DNA of 64,000 bases from positions 13,041,001-13,105,000 of the forward strand of contig JARWIR010000010.1 of NCBI GenBank assembly GCA_029959085.1. The letters are read 5' to 3'. The stretch is from Nemophila menziesii. Taxonomy: Eukaryota; Streptophyta; Magnoliopsida; Boraginales; Hydrophyllaceae. The translations under genes and the position numbers were made by a program. Under the pieces are notes generated by a model. That model did not search any database, was not told the origin of the DNA, and saw only the letters and a program-made list of their open reading frames with translations. Each line of letters starts with the position of its first letter. Position 1 is the stretch's first letter. Shown here in pieces: positions 52,663-63,304 of the stretch.

Positions 52663-52894
52663 CTAAAGAACGAGGTAACCCGTCGAGCTTAATGACGTTA
52701 AACAAAAGCCATTTTTTGTATATTAGTTTAAGTTTTTATTTTTCGTAGTTTAAATTCGTTTGATTTTCGTTAATTTAGTGTTTATTAGTAAGAAATGAGG
52801 AAGGGTAGTTGTTTTTGATGATTTCAGGGATAAAAAGGTCATGAGTTTGGGGTCGAAAGGGCGAAAATAGAGAAAAAATTTGTGGTGTTCCAGG

Positions 52895-53402
52895 GGCAAA
52901 CCGGGTACCCGCGTTCGCAAATGCGGGTACCCAGTTTCGAAAGCTAAAAATTCCAACTTTCTGACCCAGCGTCTTGGGTCCCGCGTTTTGCTGCGTCACC
53001 ACTGCGTTTTGCTGCGTTTTTGATTCGCGCCATCGATGCAAACCGGGTTCCCTCATTCGCAAATGCGGGTACCCGGTTTCGGAGCTGTAATTTTCAAATT
53101 TCTCTGACCCGGCGTCTTGGGAGGTTGCGTTTTGGTGCGTCTTGGCTCGCGCCATCGACGAAAAACCGGGTACCCGCATTTGCAAATACGGGAACCCGGT
53201 TTCGAAGGGCATTTCTCTGACCCAGCGTCTTGGGTCCAGCGTTTTGGCTGTGTTTTGAGGTATATTGAAAAAAAAAATTATTATTGCGTCAATTATTGCA
53301 TCAGACGCCAAAAAAATATATATTATTATTATTTTTTTCGCGCCGACACAGCGACGCGAAACTGGGGCCCCGGATTTGCAAATGCGGGTACCCGGTTTCT
53401 TC
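52895..53402. repeat. GC-rich repeats carrying long palindromes
   Basis: Four imperfect palindromes of about 39-41 bp: 52,898-52,936, 53,040-53,079, 53,163-53,202 and 53,359-53,399. Each has the pattern aaaccgggtacccgc..tttgcaaa..gcgggtacccggttt. They lie in a repeated background that includes tctgacccagcgtcttgggt and gcgttttgctgcgt. Spacings are about 142, 123 and 196 bp. Frames that appear here on both strands come from the palindromes. Confidence 0.85.
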
Positions 53403-54219
53403 TGGGACATGGCCGTTTTAAGCTTTTTAACCCTAGATTTTTACCTCTTTCTTCAAACCAGCTTCCAAAAAACGCTTCCAAAACCTAGAATTTCCCAAAG
53501 ATCATCATCTACAACCACACAATCATCGAATCCTACCCTCTTTCACCACAATAACATACACTCAATTCATCTCCTATCCAAAGCACCATGGAATTCCCAC
53601 TTTTCTCCAATTGTTCTTCATCCAAGCTTCAAATTAAATCTAATTCCCTTTTCCCCCACATCAATTAGCCTTTACCCATCTCATATTCCACCATAATCTT
53701 CAAGTCTTAAGCCTCAAAACATCAAAGTTTTAAGCCTTAGCTTCTCACTATTTGAAGTTTTGAGTTTGGGGTGGAAAGAGATGCTTATCAGAACCGTTTT
53801 CATGTGTACTTATCGAAGGAATTCTCCAAGAAACAGAAATACTTTTGGTACTGTTCAAGAACAAGTTATTGAGATTCCTAATTCGCGTTGCAAACACAAG
53901 ACTGAAGAGGTTAAAAAATTAAAGCTAATCCTAAGAAGAGAGAAGTGATTGAGGAACCTGAAAGTGAGGAAGAAAATGATCCGATGATGAGTTGGAATCA
54001 AAAATCAAGGTGTTGGAGGAGAATCAGGATACGAGGTGCGTTATTTTGGGAAACGTTACAAACAAGTTGAACTTTATTTGTTCAAAGCACAACTTACGAT
54101 GTCTAGACGCGAGATAAAGTTCATGGACGCAACACCGAAAACCAGCCACACGCTGGTTAAGATACGTTTTCTAATCCTTCTCATTTAGTGTAAATTATTT
54201 TATTGCTTTGAGTCTTTTC

Positions 54220-54239
54220 GAGTCGTGGGGACACGACTC
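54220..54239 (+). other. Conserved perfect 8 bp hairpin (inner)
   Basis: gagtcgtg, loop ggga, cacgactc. The same hairpin lies at 63,285-63,304 in the third element, both followed by agtttggggtggggttcg. Possibly an RNA signal. Confidence 0.6.
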
Positions 54240-54566
54240 ATTTTTTAGTTTGGGGTGGGGTTCGTTGCCTCATCCCAGTTTTTATGTGTTATATGTTTTA
54301 TTTGCTTTCAATAAAATAATTTTCGGAGTTGCGTTTGACTGTAGAAGATTTTAAATGTCCCTCTAAGCATACTTTTGATGAATTAATGATAGTAAATAGT
54401 GGACTTTATGGATTGATATAAAACGCACTTAGAATTGCATGCGAACATAGGTAATTGATAGGAAAAATTAATGAACAATGCAAATGAAGTAAGCTTGTAC
54501 TTAAGGAATATGTTTGGTGTGTAGAACGTGAAATCTTAATTAGTAGAGAACCCACCTAGGTATGAA

Positions 54567-54749
54567 CTAAAGACAAGCTATGTACTTAGGAAAATAATAG
54601 AGGCAGTTCTTTGTTAGCCATTTGAAGCCTTTTAGCTTGCTATCCCTTATTATAATTTTATCTGTCTTAGCCCTATTTTGAGCCTTAAGCCTTTTCTTTT
54701 GTAGCCACAATATGAGCCCATTATCCTTTAGATTATTAGGCATTACCAA
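54567..54749 (-). other. Minus-strand frame conserved between two elements
   Basis: A 60-codon antisense frame (MVMPNNLKD start, LTKNCLYYFP near the end). A frame of the same length with clear similarity is at 63,623-63,805. It might be an antisense gene or only a conserved noncoding block; the similarity is visible at DNA level too. No family recognised. Confidence 0.3.
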
Positions 54750-54905
54750 ATGACACGCACTTGAATCACAATCCTGAGACTAGTCTCGAGCTTGAGTTTG
54801 GGGTGGTGGGACCACATTTGGGAAGATACGTTTGGAAGGGATTATATGTTTGTATTGAGGCACAAAAATGTAGATGATATTATTATTTATAACCCTTTGC
54901 CGGGA

Positions 54906-55075
54906 TTTGAAAAGAAAATAGAGAAAAAGAAAAGAAAAAAAAGAGAAAAAGAAAAAAAATATTATAAGAGACATGACCTTCCACATCAAAACGAGGGTCA
55001 TGGGTATCTTGTACAAAAAAAAAGAAAAAAAAAATAAAATAAAAAGAAAGAAAGAATAAAATAAACCGGTAAAGT
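54906..55075 (+). repeat. Purine-rich low-complexity tracts
   Basis: Long gaaaagaaaa-type runs at about 54,906-54,960 and 55,014-55,063, split by a unique segment. They give misleading Lys-rich frames on the plus strand and Phe-rich ones on the minus strand. Confidence 0.8.
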
Positions 55076-55640
55076 GGAATATTTTTGGAAATCATCTTAG
55101 TTGTTATTGGGTTGACATGGGGACGCAACATTGTTGCGTCAAATGGGTGAGTGAGAACATTTTTTAGCGTAAACTCAAGCTCGAGGACTTTGTTGATGGT
55201 AAGTGAGGAGAGAGCCAAAAGCTCACTTCAAATTTACCAAATATACATCCACACCGTCCTTAAGCCACTATTAAAACCATAAAGACCTCGTGATTCCTAA
55301 GTGCATAGTGAATTTATGATTCTGTTGATAGGGAATATACTAGATGGAGCGTTCAAAGCGAGTTAGGATTAATGACCACCCTATAGCCATCATACAGAGA
55401 TGAGTACAAGTGTAATCTTCAAGAATTGCTAATTTAATTTTATGATTGAGATTATTTATATTCGATGTTGCATAATAAGTGTATGTATATATTAGTTCCT
55501 AGAGTTTGTCTATATGAGATTTGTCTTAAGAATTGCTTTAGGTGTATTTGCTAGCTTCTATTTGTTCTTGCGTTCACTTCTACCCCTTGTTTTATTTTGT
55601 TTTGCTTTGTCGGGACGACAAAGGTTTGAGTTGCGGGTCT

Positions 55641-57204
55641 TGATGTCTCCTTAATTGTTCTTATTTTCGACCCTTAGGAGACATCATTTTTTATGTTTAA
55701 TTGAATATTTTGATAGACTTTTGAGTTAAAAATGCAATAATTCGGAATTCCCATTTTATTTCTAGTATTTTTAATTTATTAAACTTTTGCGCGTAATCTT
55801 GTGTATTTTTGTGAAAAGTTTGTAGGTTTTGAATATTAGCTAGGAATGAAATCCGAGAGAAGAGTCAAAGATCAAGAGATAGAGTCAAGACTTGAAGATA
55901 AATCCCGAAGAAGTTGTTTTTAGAGCTGCAAATCTGTTTTCCAGGCCAATGATTGCTGATTTCGAGGTGCTTAAGAGCTGATTTAGCCGCTGACCTTTGA
56001 AGAGAAAACATTCCTTATCGAGTCACGGAAATTTAGCAACTGATTTTAGGTCAATCGGAGTTGTAACGAAGAGGGAAAAGCCGTTTTAGTGAAGGTGTAT
56101 CAGCAGTTACGGGATTTTGGGCTTAGAATTTGGGCTTGGACATTTAATTAGTGTTTTATTATTAGGTCCAAGCCCTAATCCGTTTTTCTACTTATAAAAG
56201 GAGGCATTAACTTCTATTTTTCAGACAATTCATTCTTTACAATTAAAAACATCAGAGAGAAGCAACAGAGGAAGAAAGAAGAAGCTGCAAGAGCTGGAGA
56301 GGGTCTATATCTCCGTTCTCAGTCATTCCTATTCCGGAAATTAAGTTTCTTTTATCTTTTATTTGTAAGAAAATATGAATTTATTTACATTTAATTTAGT
56401 TTTTGTTTTAATTAGTATGAGCTAAACATTTATTAGTGCTTGAGAATGCTTTATGGGTGAATCCCAATTCCATTGAATTTCATGTCCTGAATTTGGGTTT
56501 CTGTTAATTAAATCGAATTGGGTCTTTTACATTTTTCTTTAATTTGTGCTTATTTACTATTATTGACCTGATCAATTAATAATAGGGTTTAGTATCTAGG
56601 CTATTCCAATTAGTGGCGATTGGATCACCTTGACGGGGGGTTTAGGTACAGAAATAATTACAGAATATAAAATATAAACTATTTGACTTTGACGAGCGTA
56701 GTTAATTTTATGGCCAATGAAGTAATTTAGCTTAATCATTCGAAAGTGGATCATATTTACCCTGACGGGATTAGTGACACTCTAGAATAGCCTTGTAGTC
56801 CACCCTGACGGGGGTACAAGGATTATTGAATCCCGACCAATGTCAATTGACCAATTTGACCCTTAAACATAATAGGTTATGAAATAGAATTCGGAGGATC
56901 CCTTGCGTTCTCAAGTGCTATCTTCTCATACTGCGTTTTACTCTTATTTACTTGCGTTTTACTATTTATTTGCATTTTATAATTAGTCTTTTATTAATTA
57001 GAATCAATCCAAAAACCAAATCAATAATTATTTCTTTACTTGTTTTCATAAGTGAAACCATTCATTACTTGATAATCATTGTAGTTAACCAAACCGTCCC
57101 TGCGAACGATCCTAGAATCATTATTACTACTTGGGACAACCGTACACTTGCGGTTGTGGTTCGATTACATTTGCATTTATTTTAGAACACACAAAGGACC
57201 ACCA
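55641..57204 (+). repeat. 3' LTR of inner element
   Basis: Begins TGATGTCTCC and ends gaccacca; about 40 differences from 48,181-49,743 by eye. TATAAAA at 56,193-56,199. It is followed directly by atctc, the second target copy, and the outer pol. Confidence 0.93.
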
Positions 57205-57205
57205 A

Positions 57206-60139
57206 TCTCCCCCGCAACTAGAAGAAAAGCCGCTTCCGTCACACTTGAGGTATGCGTATTTAGGTACTAACAACACTCTACCTGTTATTGTTTCAGCTAC
57301 TTTAACAGGTTCTCAAGAAGACAAACTGTTGTGCATACTGAGAGCTAATAAAGAGGCGATTGGTTGGACTATTGCTGACATCAGAGGTATTAGTCCATCC
57401 TATTGCCAACACAAAATCATTCTTGACGATGAAAACGCGAGCTCAGTTGAAGGACAAAGAAGATTGATGCCAGCTATGAAGGAAGTGGTGAAGAAAGAGG
57501 TTATCAAGTTGCTAGACGCGGGAATCATCTATCCCATAGCTAGCAGCGAATGGGTAAGTCCAGTTCAATGCATACCAAAGAAGGGTGGTATGACTACCAT
57601 CTTGAACGAGAAAAATGAAGTCATTCCCTCAAGGACCATTGTTGGTTGGAGAGTGTGTATGGATTATCGAAAGTTGAACAAGGCCACCAGAAAAGATCAC
57701 TTCCCTCTTCTGTTAATTGATCAGATGTTAGACAAGCTAGCTGTGAGAGAGTATTATTGCTTTTTGGATGGATATTCAGGATACAATCAGATTTATGTAG
57801 ATCCGAAAGACCAACACAAGACAACCATTACATGTCCTTTTGGTACCTTTGCTTTCCGAAGGATGCCATTTGGATCATGTAATACACCTGCTACTTTTCA
57901 AAGATGTATGATGGCAATCTTCTGGGACATGATTGATGATTTTCTTGAGGTATTTATGGATGACTTTTCTGTGTTCGATGATAACTTTGAGGAGTGTTTA
58001 CGAAACTTGGAGAAGGTATTGATTAGATGCAAGGAGACTGCTTTGGTTTTGAACTGGGAGAAGTGTCACTTTATGGATCGAGAGGGTATAGAGTTGGGTC
58101 ACAAGGTTTCAAGTACTGGTTTGGAAGTTGATCGTGCGAAGATTGAGGTAATCAAGAATCTTCCTCCTCCCATTTCTGTAAAAGGGGTAAGAAGCTTTTT
58201 GGGTGATGCTGGTTTTTACCGACGTTTTATCAAGGACTTCTCCAAAATCTCTAAGCCGTTGTGCAACTTACTTGAGAAGGACACCAAATTCCTTTTTGAT
58301 GAAGCTTGCATAAAGGCATTCAACGAGATCAAAGAGAAGCTTATTTCTGCACCTATTGTATTACCTCCTGATTGGAAGATTCTGTTTGAAATTATGTGTG
58401 ATGATAGTGATCTTGCGATGGGTGTTGTTCTGGGTCAAAGAAAAGAAAAGGTATTTCACTCTATCTACTACGCTAGAAAAACCTTCACAAGTGCTCAAAT
58501 ATATTATACCGTAACTGAGAAGGAATTACTAGCTGTTGTCAATGCATTCGACAAATTTCGTTCCTACCTTCTTGGGGCGAAAGTTGTTGTGTTTACCGAC
58601 CATTCTGCGATTAAATACCTTATGGAGAAGAAAGATGCGAAGCCGCGTTTGATTAGATGGGTACTACTGTTACAAGAGTTTGATTTAGAGATTCGGGATC
58701 GAAAGGGTTGTGATAATCAGGTAGCTGATCATTTGCCGCGTCTTGAAGGTTCTGAGTCTAATGGAGGACCTGAGTTGGTAAGAGAAGAGTTTCTTGATGA
58801 GAGTTTATTTTCAGCTTATGCATCGGAAACTCCGTGGTATGCAGATATAGCAAATCTTATTGTGAGTGGTTCTTTTCCTCAAGGAGCTACCTCACAAGAG
58901 AAAAAGAGACTAGCCCATCGCGTTAAACAATTCTTTTCGGATGATCCTTTCCTCTACAAAACATGCAGTGATCAGATGGTGAGAAGATGCATACCAGATA
59001 AGGATATTTTGTCCGTTGTTGCAAGTTGTCATGATTCACCATACGGAGGACACTTCAAAGGTGATCGTACAACTGCAAAGGTACTACAATCCGGTTTTTG
59101 TTGTCCTACTTTACATAAGGATTGTCATGAGTATATCAAGAAATGTCATAGATGCCAGTTTACTGGCAATATATCCAAGAGGGATGAGATGCCACATAAT
59201 AATCTTCTTGAAGTTGAGATATTTGATGTATGGGGTATTGATTTCATGGGTCCTTTTGTACCATCTAACGGAAATCTTTACATACTACTAGCTGTTGATT
59301 ATGTGTCTAAATGGGTAGAGGCTGTAGCTCTACCAACTAACGATTCGCGAGTAGTGATTAAATTCTTGAAATCACACATCTTCACTAGACATGGTACACC
59401 TCGAGTTATTATCAGTGATGGAGGTTCACACTTTGTGAACAAATATCTGAAGACAGTTCTAGAGAAGTATGGTATGAGACATCGTGTATCTACCGCGTAT
59501 CATCCACAGGCCAATGGTCAAGCTGAGGTCTCTAATCGAGAGATCAAATCCATTCTTGAGAAGACAGTTGGTTCCACATGCAAGGATTGGTCAATGAAAT
59601 TAGATGATGCGTTGTGGGCATATCGTACTGCGTTCAAGACGCCTGTGGGTGCATCTCCGTATCGCATTGTTTATGGTAAGGCTTGTCACTTACCTCTTGA
59701 GCTTGAAATGGGTGCCTATTGGGCAATTGCGGAGATGAATATGGATCCAACCTTAGCTACAGAGAATCATATGATGAAGCTGAATGAACTTGAGGAGTTT
59801 CGATTTCATGCCTATGAGAATGCTAAAGTTTACAAAGAAAAAATGAAAAGATGGCATGACAATCGCATTCGTGAAAAGAAATTCAAAGTTGGACAAATGG
59901 TCCTCAAATACAACTCCAAGTTCAGCAACTATCCGGGAAAGTTGAGATCAAAGTGGTCTGGTCCGTTCGTGGTGACCAAAGTTACATCGCATGGAGCTAT
60001 AGAGATCGAGAATCCAGACGATCAATGCACCTTCATGGTGAATGGACATCGTCTGAAACTTTACCATGTAGGCGAGGATACCAATCGCAGAGTTGATCCA
60101 CATCCTGGGGAGGTCGTGTACCTCCTTGAAGCTGAATAG
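57206..60139 (+). CDS. pol: Athila pol (outer): RT, RNase H, integrase
   Basis: About 978 open codons, in the gag-protease frame if the inner element and one target copy are ignored. No start codon of its own; the open frame runs back into the inner LTR only by chance. RT (about 57,560-58,150): [51 protein letters not shown], catalytic FMDD at 57,953-57,964. RNase H (about 58,380-58,740): CDDSD (usually CDASD), [28 protein letters not shown]. Integrase: HHCC finger (59,030-59,157) and the full DDE set, Asp 59,240-59,242 (GIDFMGPF), Asp 59,417-59,419 (ISDGGSHF), Glu 59,525-59,527 (GQAEVSNRE). The C-terminal tail has [10 protein letters not shown] and [10 protein letters not shown]. The frame ends in TAG at 60,137. 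Confidence 0.95.
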   Translation, partial: SPPQLEEKPLPSHLRYAYLGTNNTLPVIVSATLTGSQEDKLLCILRANKEAIGWTIADIRGISPSYCQHKIILDDENASSVEGQRRLMPAMKEVVKKEVIKLLDAGIIYPIASSEWVSPVQCIPKKGGMTTILNEKNEVIPSRTIVGWRVCMDYRKLNKATRKDHFPLLLIDQMLDKLAVREYYCFLDGYSGYNQIYVDPKDQHKTTITCPFGTFAFRRMPFGSCNTPATFQRCMMAIFWDMIDDFLEVFMDDFSVFDDNFEECLRNLEKVLIRCKETALVLNWEKCHFMDREGIELGHKVSSTGLEVDRAKIEVIKNLPPPISVKGVRSFLGDAGFYRRFIKDFSKISKPLCNLLEKDTKFLFDEACIKAFNEIKEKLISAPIVLPPDWKILFEIMCDDSDLAMGVVLGQRKEKVFHSIYYARKTFTSAQIYYTVTEKELLAVVNAFDKFRSYLLGAKVVVFTDHSAIKYLMEKKDAKPRLIRWVLLLQEFDLEIRDRKGCDNQVADHLPRLEGSESNGGPELVREEFLDESLFSAYASETPWYADIANLIVSGSFPQGATSQEKKRLAHRVKQFFSDDPFLYKTCSDQMVRRCIPDKDILSVVASCHDSPYGGHFKGDRTTAKVLQSGFCCPTLHKDCHEYIKKCHRCQFTGNISKRDEMPHNNLLEVEIFDVWGIDFMGPFVPSNGNLYILLAVDYVSKWVEAVALPTNDSRVVIKFLKSHIFTRHGTPRVIISDGGSHFVNKYLKTVLEKYGMRHRVSTAYHPQANGQAEVSNREIKSILEKTVGSTCKDWSMKLDDALWAYRTAFKTPVGASPYRIVYGKACHLPLELEMGAYWAIAEMNMDPTLATENHMMKLNELEEFRFHAYENAKVYKEKMKRWHDNRIREKKFKVGQMVLKYNSKFSNYPGKLRSKWSGPFVVTKVTSHGAIEIENPDDQCTFMVNGHRLKLYHVGEDTNRRVDPHPGEVVYLLEAE

Positions 60140-60596
60140 ATGCGAGAGGTAACCCGTCGAGCTTAACGACGTTAAACAAAAGCCAGTTCATTGTATATTA
60201 GTTTATTGCTTTAAGTTTTTCAATTCCTAGTGTATAATTCTAAGTTAGTGTCGAGTTTTAGTGTCTACTTTTAAAAGAAATGAGAAAGGTAGTGTGTTAA
60301 TGGTGCAGGAATTGAGTTTGGGGTGCTAGGAAACGAAAAAAGAAACACATGGGAAAAAGTCGGTTCAACGCAGGAGGAAAAACCCGTGACCACGGGTTGA
60401 CAACTCGGGTTTTCTGCCGAGAAATTTAAAAAAACGAAGAATTCAGGTCCGGTATACCGCACCAGACCCCCGGTATACCGCAGGAGGAAAAACCCGTGAC
60501 CACAGGTTGACAACTCGGGTTTTTTGCCGAGGAGTGAAAACGAGATACGTTCAGCTCCGGTATACCGCAGCTAGGGCGGTTTTGAAGAGATTGTTG
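60140..60596 (+). other. Outer Athila post-pol region with repeats and palindromes
   Basis: Short (457 bp) compared with about 3 kb in the inner element. It starts with a block shared with 52,663-52,720 (ggtaacccgtcgagcttaa). A GAGTTTGGGGT motif lies at 60,314-60,324. A 51 bp direct repeat occurs at 60,371-60,421 and 60,481-60,531 (two mismatches). The 10 bp palindrome cggtataccg occurs at 60,450-60,459, 60,471-60,480 and 60,558-60,567. No open gene on the plus strand and no clear polypurine tract before the LTR. Confidence 0.8.
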
Positions 60597-62419
60597 TGAT
60601 GTCTCCCTATTTGTTCTAATTATTAGCCCCTTGGAGACATCCTTTTAGGTGAATAAATGACTTATTTGATAGACTTTTAGGCTTATTTGATCATATTGCA
60701 CTTTCCCCCTTGGAAATTAACTATTTGCAGAATCTGAGCTTTTGTGCGTAAATTTGATTGTTTTTAATGCAAAGTTAGTAGGTTCTTGAATTTCATGAAA
60801 GACCAATCCAAGGAGAAGAAGTGAGAATAAAGTCTTAGTGTATTTTAGAGTGTTAGGAAATGTTTTTACTAGAGTTTCTATTTTTAGAGTACACTTTACT
60901 ATTTCGATTTCTTGATTTATTGATTTATTCTTTTTAAGCATATGCGGTTTAATTATTTATTTAATGTGAAGCTTTAAAAGATATATGGTAATTACTCAGA
61001 GACCAAGTCAAGATGAAGAATTAAAGGAAAGAAGATTTACATGGAAATAAGAAGATTTAGGAAAGATATATTCAAAGAAGGAAAAGATAAAGCTGCCTTG
61101 TGAATTTGAAATTCCAGCCACGTTTTAAAGATTAATTCATAGTTAAATATTGGCTAGGATTCTGGACGAATGGTCTGCACCAATAGAAAGCTCTTTCCAA
61201 GACAAGCAGTTTCATATATTGGAACTTCTCAAACGGATAAGTATTGAAAAAGATATGACCAAATCAAATCAGCAGCAGAATCTTACCTTTCCTAGAATTT
61301 AGGGCTACGAATTTAAGAGTTCTTGCCTTGTCTTCCACTCCAAGTAATTCGACCTAGGGCTTGCTAACACCTATAAATACACCCCTTAGACCTCATAATT
61401 CGGTACCTCTCACAATTCATTCAATATATACATCTTTAGAGAGAGAGTCAGAACCACCTCTCACAATTTATTCAATTCATACATTTTAAGAGAGAGAGTC
61501 AGAGACTTCAAGAGCAAGAAGGCAAAGGAGAAGCTAGAGCTGGAGGAATTCTCTTCTTCCATCAACAGTCATCTAATCCTTAGGTTATATATTTCTTTTC
61601 TGTAATTAAATATGATGTCTTTCTATTTATTTTCAGTCTTTAATATTACCATGACCTAAACTTTTATATACTTGAGAATCGCAATAAAAGGATGAACCTT
61701 AATTAATTATTTCTATGTTTTGAATTTGGGATTGTTTAGATTTAATTTGAATTAGGTCTTAGATATTGGATATTACTTTGTTCTTAATCACTATTTCTTT
61801 TCGGTACAAGTAGAAATAGCTTTTAGTATTTGGTCTATTCACTTTAGTGGCGAAGTGATCATCCGACAGGGGGGTTTGAATACAGATCTAGGTAATACCC
61901 GTGTAATGTCCGTTATTGACCGACAGGCTTAACTAGTTATATAGCCAAAGAGGTAAAATCATATCATCCGAAGAGGCATATTCGACCATACAGGTGTTTA
62001 TAGTGCTTTAGGATAACTCCTAGGTCCACCCGACAGGGGGCTAGGAGATATTAGAGTCCCGACTAGTATACTAATACCAATTCTACCCTTAAACATAACA
62101 TTGATTATATTAGTTAGGAGGATTCTTTGCGAGACTCAAGTATCTCTCTTATATGAAGTCAGGCTTTCATTTGCTTTTATTTATTTTAATTTAGTTTTTA
62201 TTATTTGCATCTTAGTTAGTAGAAAACCAAACAAAAATATCTTGTTTTATTTTTCTGTTAAACAATTATTCTTACTATCTGATTAATACTGGAGTTGAAC
62301 CTAACCCGTCCCTGAGAACGAACTCGATTTATCGAATATTACTTGGACAACCGTACATTCGCAGTAATTGTGGTTCCTTTATTTCTGTACTTAATTTAAT
62401 AACACACCAGGACCCTCCA
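60597..62419 (+). repeat. 3' LTR of outer Athila element
   Basis: Pairs with 43,698-45,466. It is longer mainly because of a local tandem duplication of about 50 bp (61,405-61,452 and 61,456-61,504; acctctcacaatt...gagagagtcaga). TATA-like TATAAAT at 61,372-61,378. It is followed by agtt, as the 5' LTR is, not by a target duplication. Confidence 0.92.
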
Positions 62420-62768
62420 AGTTGCCTTATACAACTCTTACCTTATCAAACTTAACCCTAGCCTCCCCCATACGAATTTTCCAGCTCCCAACCTTATAAA
62501 TACACCTTGAAGCATGATTAAACCTCTACACAAACACAATAACATCAATAATTCTCTCCTCCATCCTCCATAAACACATCCTCTTCATCAAATTCATCAC
62601 AAAACACCATTAAACACCTTCAAGATCATCAAGCTTTCAATAATTCTTCCAAGATTCATCAAGAAACCACCTTCCTTCATCTAATCCAAGCAAGAAACTC
62701 AAGCTACACCAAGTTCTCTTAACTTTATTCTATCCTTGGTATAACTTGAGTTTGGGGTCAAATCAATC

Positions 62769-63227
62769 ATGACAAACAGAACAGATGATATGGATTATAA
62801 GAGGAAGTGTTGTATCCTAGGGAAGAACAAGAATTTGCCTGGTTCTACAATTGAAAAGGACATCAATATTGATGAGCCTATTGAAGAAAAACAAGAAGAA
62901 AAGGCACCTGCAACACCACTACATAAGAAATTAACAGCAAGGATGAGGGTATCATCAAAGCCTACAGAAAAGACAGCAGTTCAAGATCAAGGTTCTTATT
63001 CCTATCAAACTAATTCTTGTATTCCTCCATGGGCTCTCAAATTGCAACAAAAAATCGAACTTTTGAGAGAAGACAACAGAGCACTTTTGATGGAAATTAC
63101 ACAGAGTGAGTCAACATTGGAAGAGGTAACTACGAACAAGGAAATTGATAATTATTCCTCCCCTTCGGAGGAGGACGTGATGGATCTTTATGGCCAGGTA
63201 CCCCGTTCTAATTCTTCTTCTAATTAA
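62769..63227 (+). CDS. Unknown protein in Athila post-pol region
   Basis: A 152-codon open frame starting at ATG 62,769, 11 bases after a GAGTTTGGGGT motif. The N-terminal third is charged (KRKCCILGKNK, then a Glu-rich stretch EEKQEEKAPATP). About residues 95-125 (ALKLQQKIELLREDNRALLM) has heptad-like Leu/Ile spacing and may form a coiled coil. The C-terminus is Ser-rich (SSPSEEDVMDLYG). No membrane segment or signal peptide, so nothing supports an envelope protein. It lies where Athila-group elements can carry an extra gene after pol. Function unknown. Confidence 0.4.
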   Translation: MTNRTDDMDYKRKCCILGKNKNLPGSTIEKDINIDEPIEEKQEEKAPATPLHKKLTARMRVSSKPTEKTAVQDQGSYSYQTNSCIPPWALKLQQKIELLREDNRALLMEITQSESTLEEVTTNKEIDNYSSPSEEDVMDLYGQVPRSNSSSN

Positions 63228-63284
63228 TGGTAGGAACTACTTAGGTCGTTTAGTTTAATTTTATTGCTTTATTGAGTCTTTTTC

Positions 63285-63304
63285 GAGTCGTGGGGACACG
63301 ACTC
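63285..63304 (+). other. Conserved perfect 8 bp hairpin (third element)
   Basis: Same stem and ggga loop as 54,220-54,239; followed by a GAGTTTGGGGT motif at 63,311-63,321. Confidence 0.6.

Larger units (their letters stand above)
52663..55640 (+). other. Inner element post-pol region
   Basis: About 3 kb before the 3' LTR without a convincing plus-strand gene. It begins with a block shared with the outer element (ggtaacccgtcgagcttaa). It then holds a hairpin repeat cluster (52,895-53,402), GAGTTTGGGGT motifs (52,843; 53,762; 54,794; a TAG variant at 54,246), a conserved hairpin (54,220-54,239), a conserved minus-strand frame (54,567-54,749), a purine-rich tract (about 54,906-55,075) and a hairpin gacgcaac/gttgcgtc (55,122-55,140). 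A 62-codon plus frame at 53,760-53,948 has no recognised match. Confidence 0.7.
48181..57204 (+). mobile_element. Inner Athila-type element lacking RT and integrase core
   Basis: A 9.02 kb insertion with LTRs of 1563 and 1564 bp and a perfect 5 bp target duplication, atctc (48,176-48,180 and 57,205-57,209). The internal region carries gag, protease and an integrase C-terminal tail, but no RT, RNase H or integrase core, followed by about 3 kb of noncoding DNA rich in hairpins. I counted about 40 differences between the LTRs (about 97% identity). It fits a non-autonomous derivative that depended on proteins from a relative. The alternative is deletion after insertion. Confidence 0.93.
43698..62419 (+). 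mobile_element. Outer Athila-type Ty3/gypsy element, interrupted
   Basis: LTRs at 43,698-45,466 (1769 bp) and 60,597-62,419 (1823 bp), both starting TGATGTCTCC and ending in CCA, about 90-92% alike by eye. A tRNA-Asp-type primer site follows the 5' LTR. Gag-protease (45,613-48,180) is split from pol (57,206-60,139) by the inner element at 48,181-57,204. Gag-protease also has a frameshift and two nonsense codons; pol is open throughout. No 5 bp target duplication is present: aagac before the element, agttg after it. Autonomous activity is ruled out by the broken gag. Confidence 0.93.

Noticed and set aside
52775..53410. 211-codon minus-strand frame and overlapping plus-strand frames (53,020-53,220; 53,117-53,488)
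   Set aside because: They run through the tandem GC-rich palindromes, which open frames on both strands. Composition is repetitive and no family fits.
54792..55218. Lys-rich plus frame and Phe-rich minus frame
   Set aside because: Produced by the gaaaagaaaa-type low-complexity tract.
57131..57205. Start of pol inside the inner 3' LTR
   Set aside because: The frame is open by chance through the LTR end; true homology to pol begins after the target duplication at about 57,206.
43698..62419. Envelope-like gene in the outer Athila element
   Set aside because: Only 457 bp separate pol from the 3' LTR, with no membrane-spanning frame.
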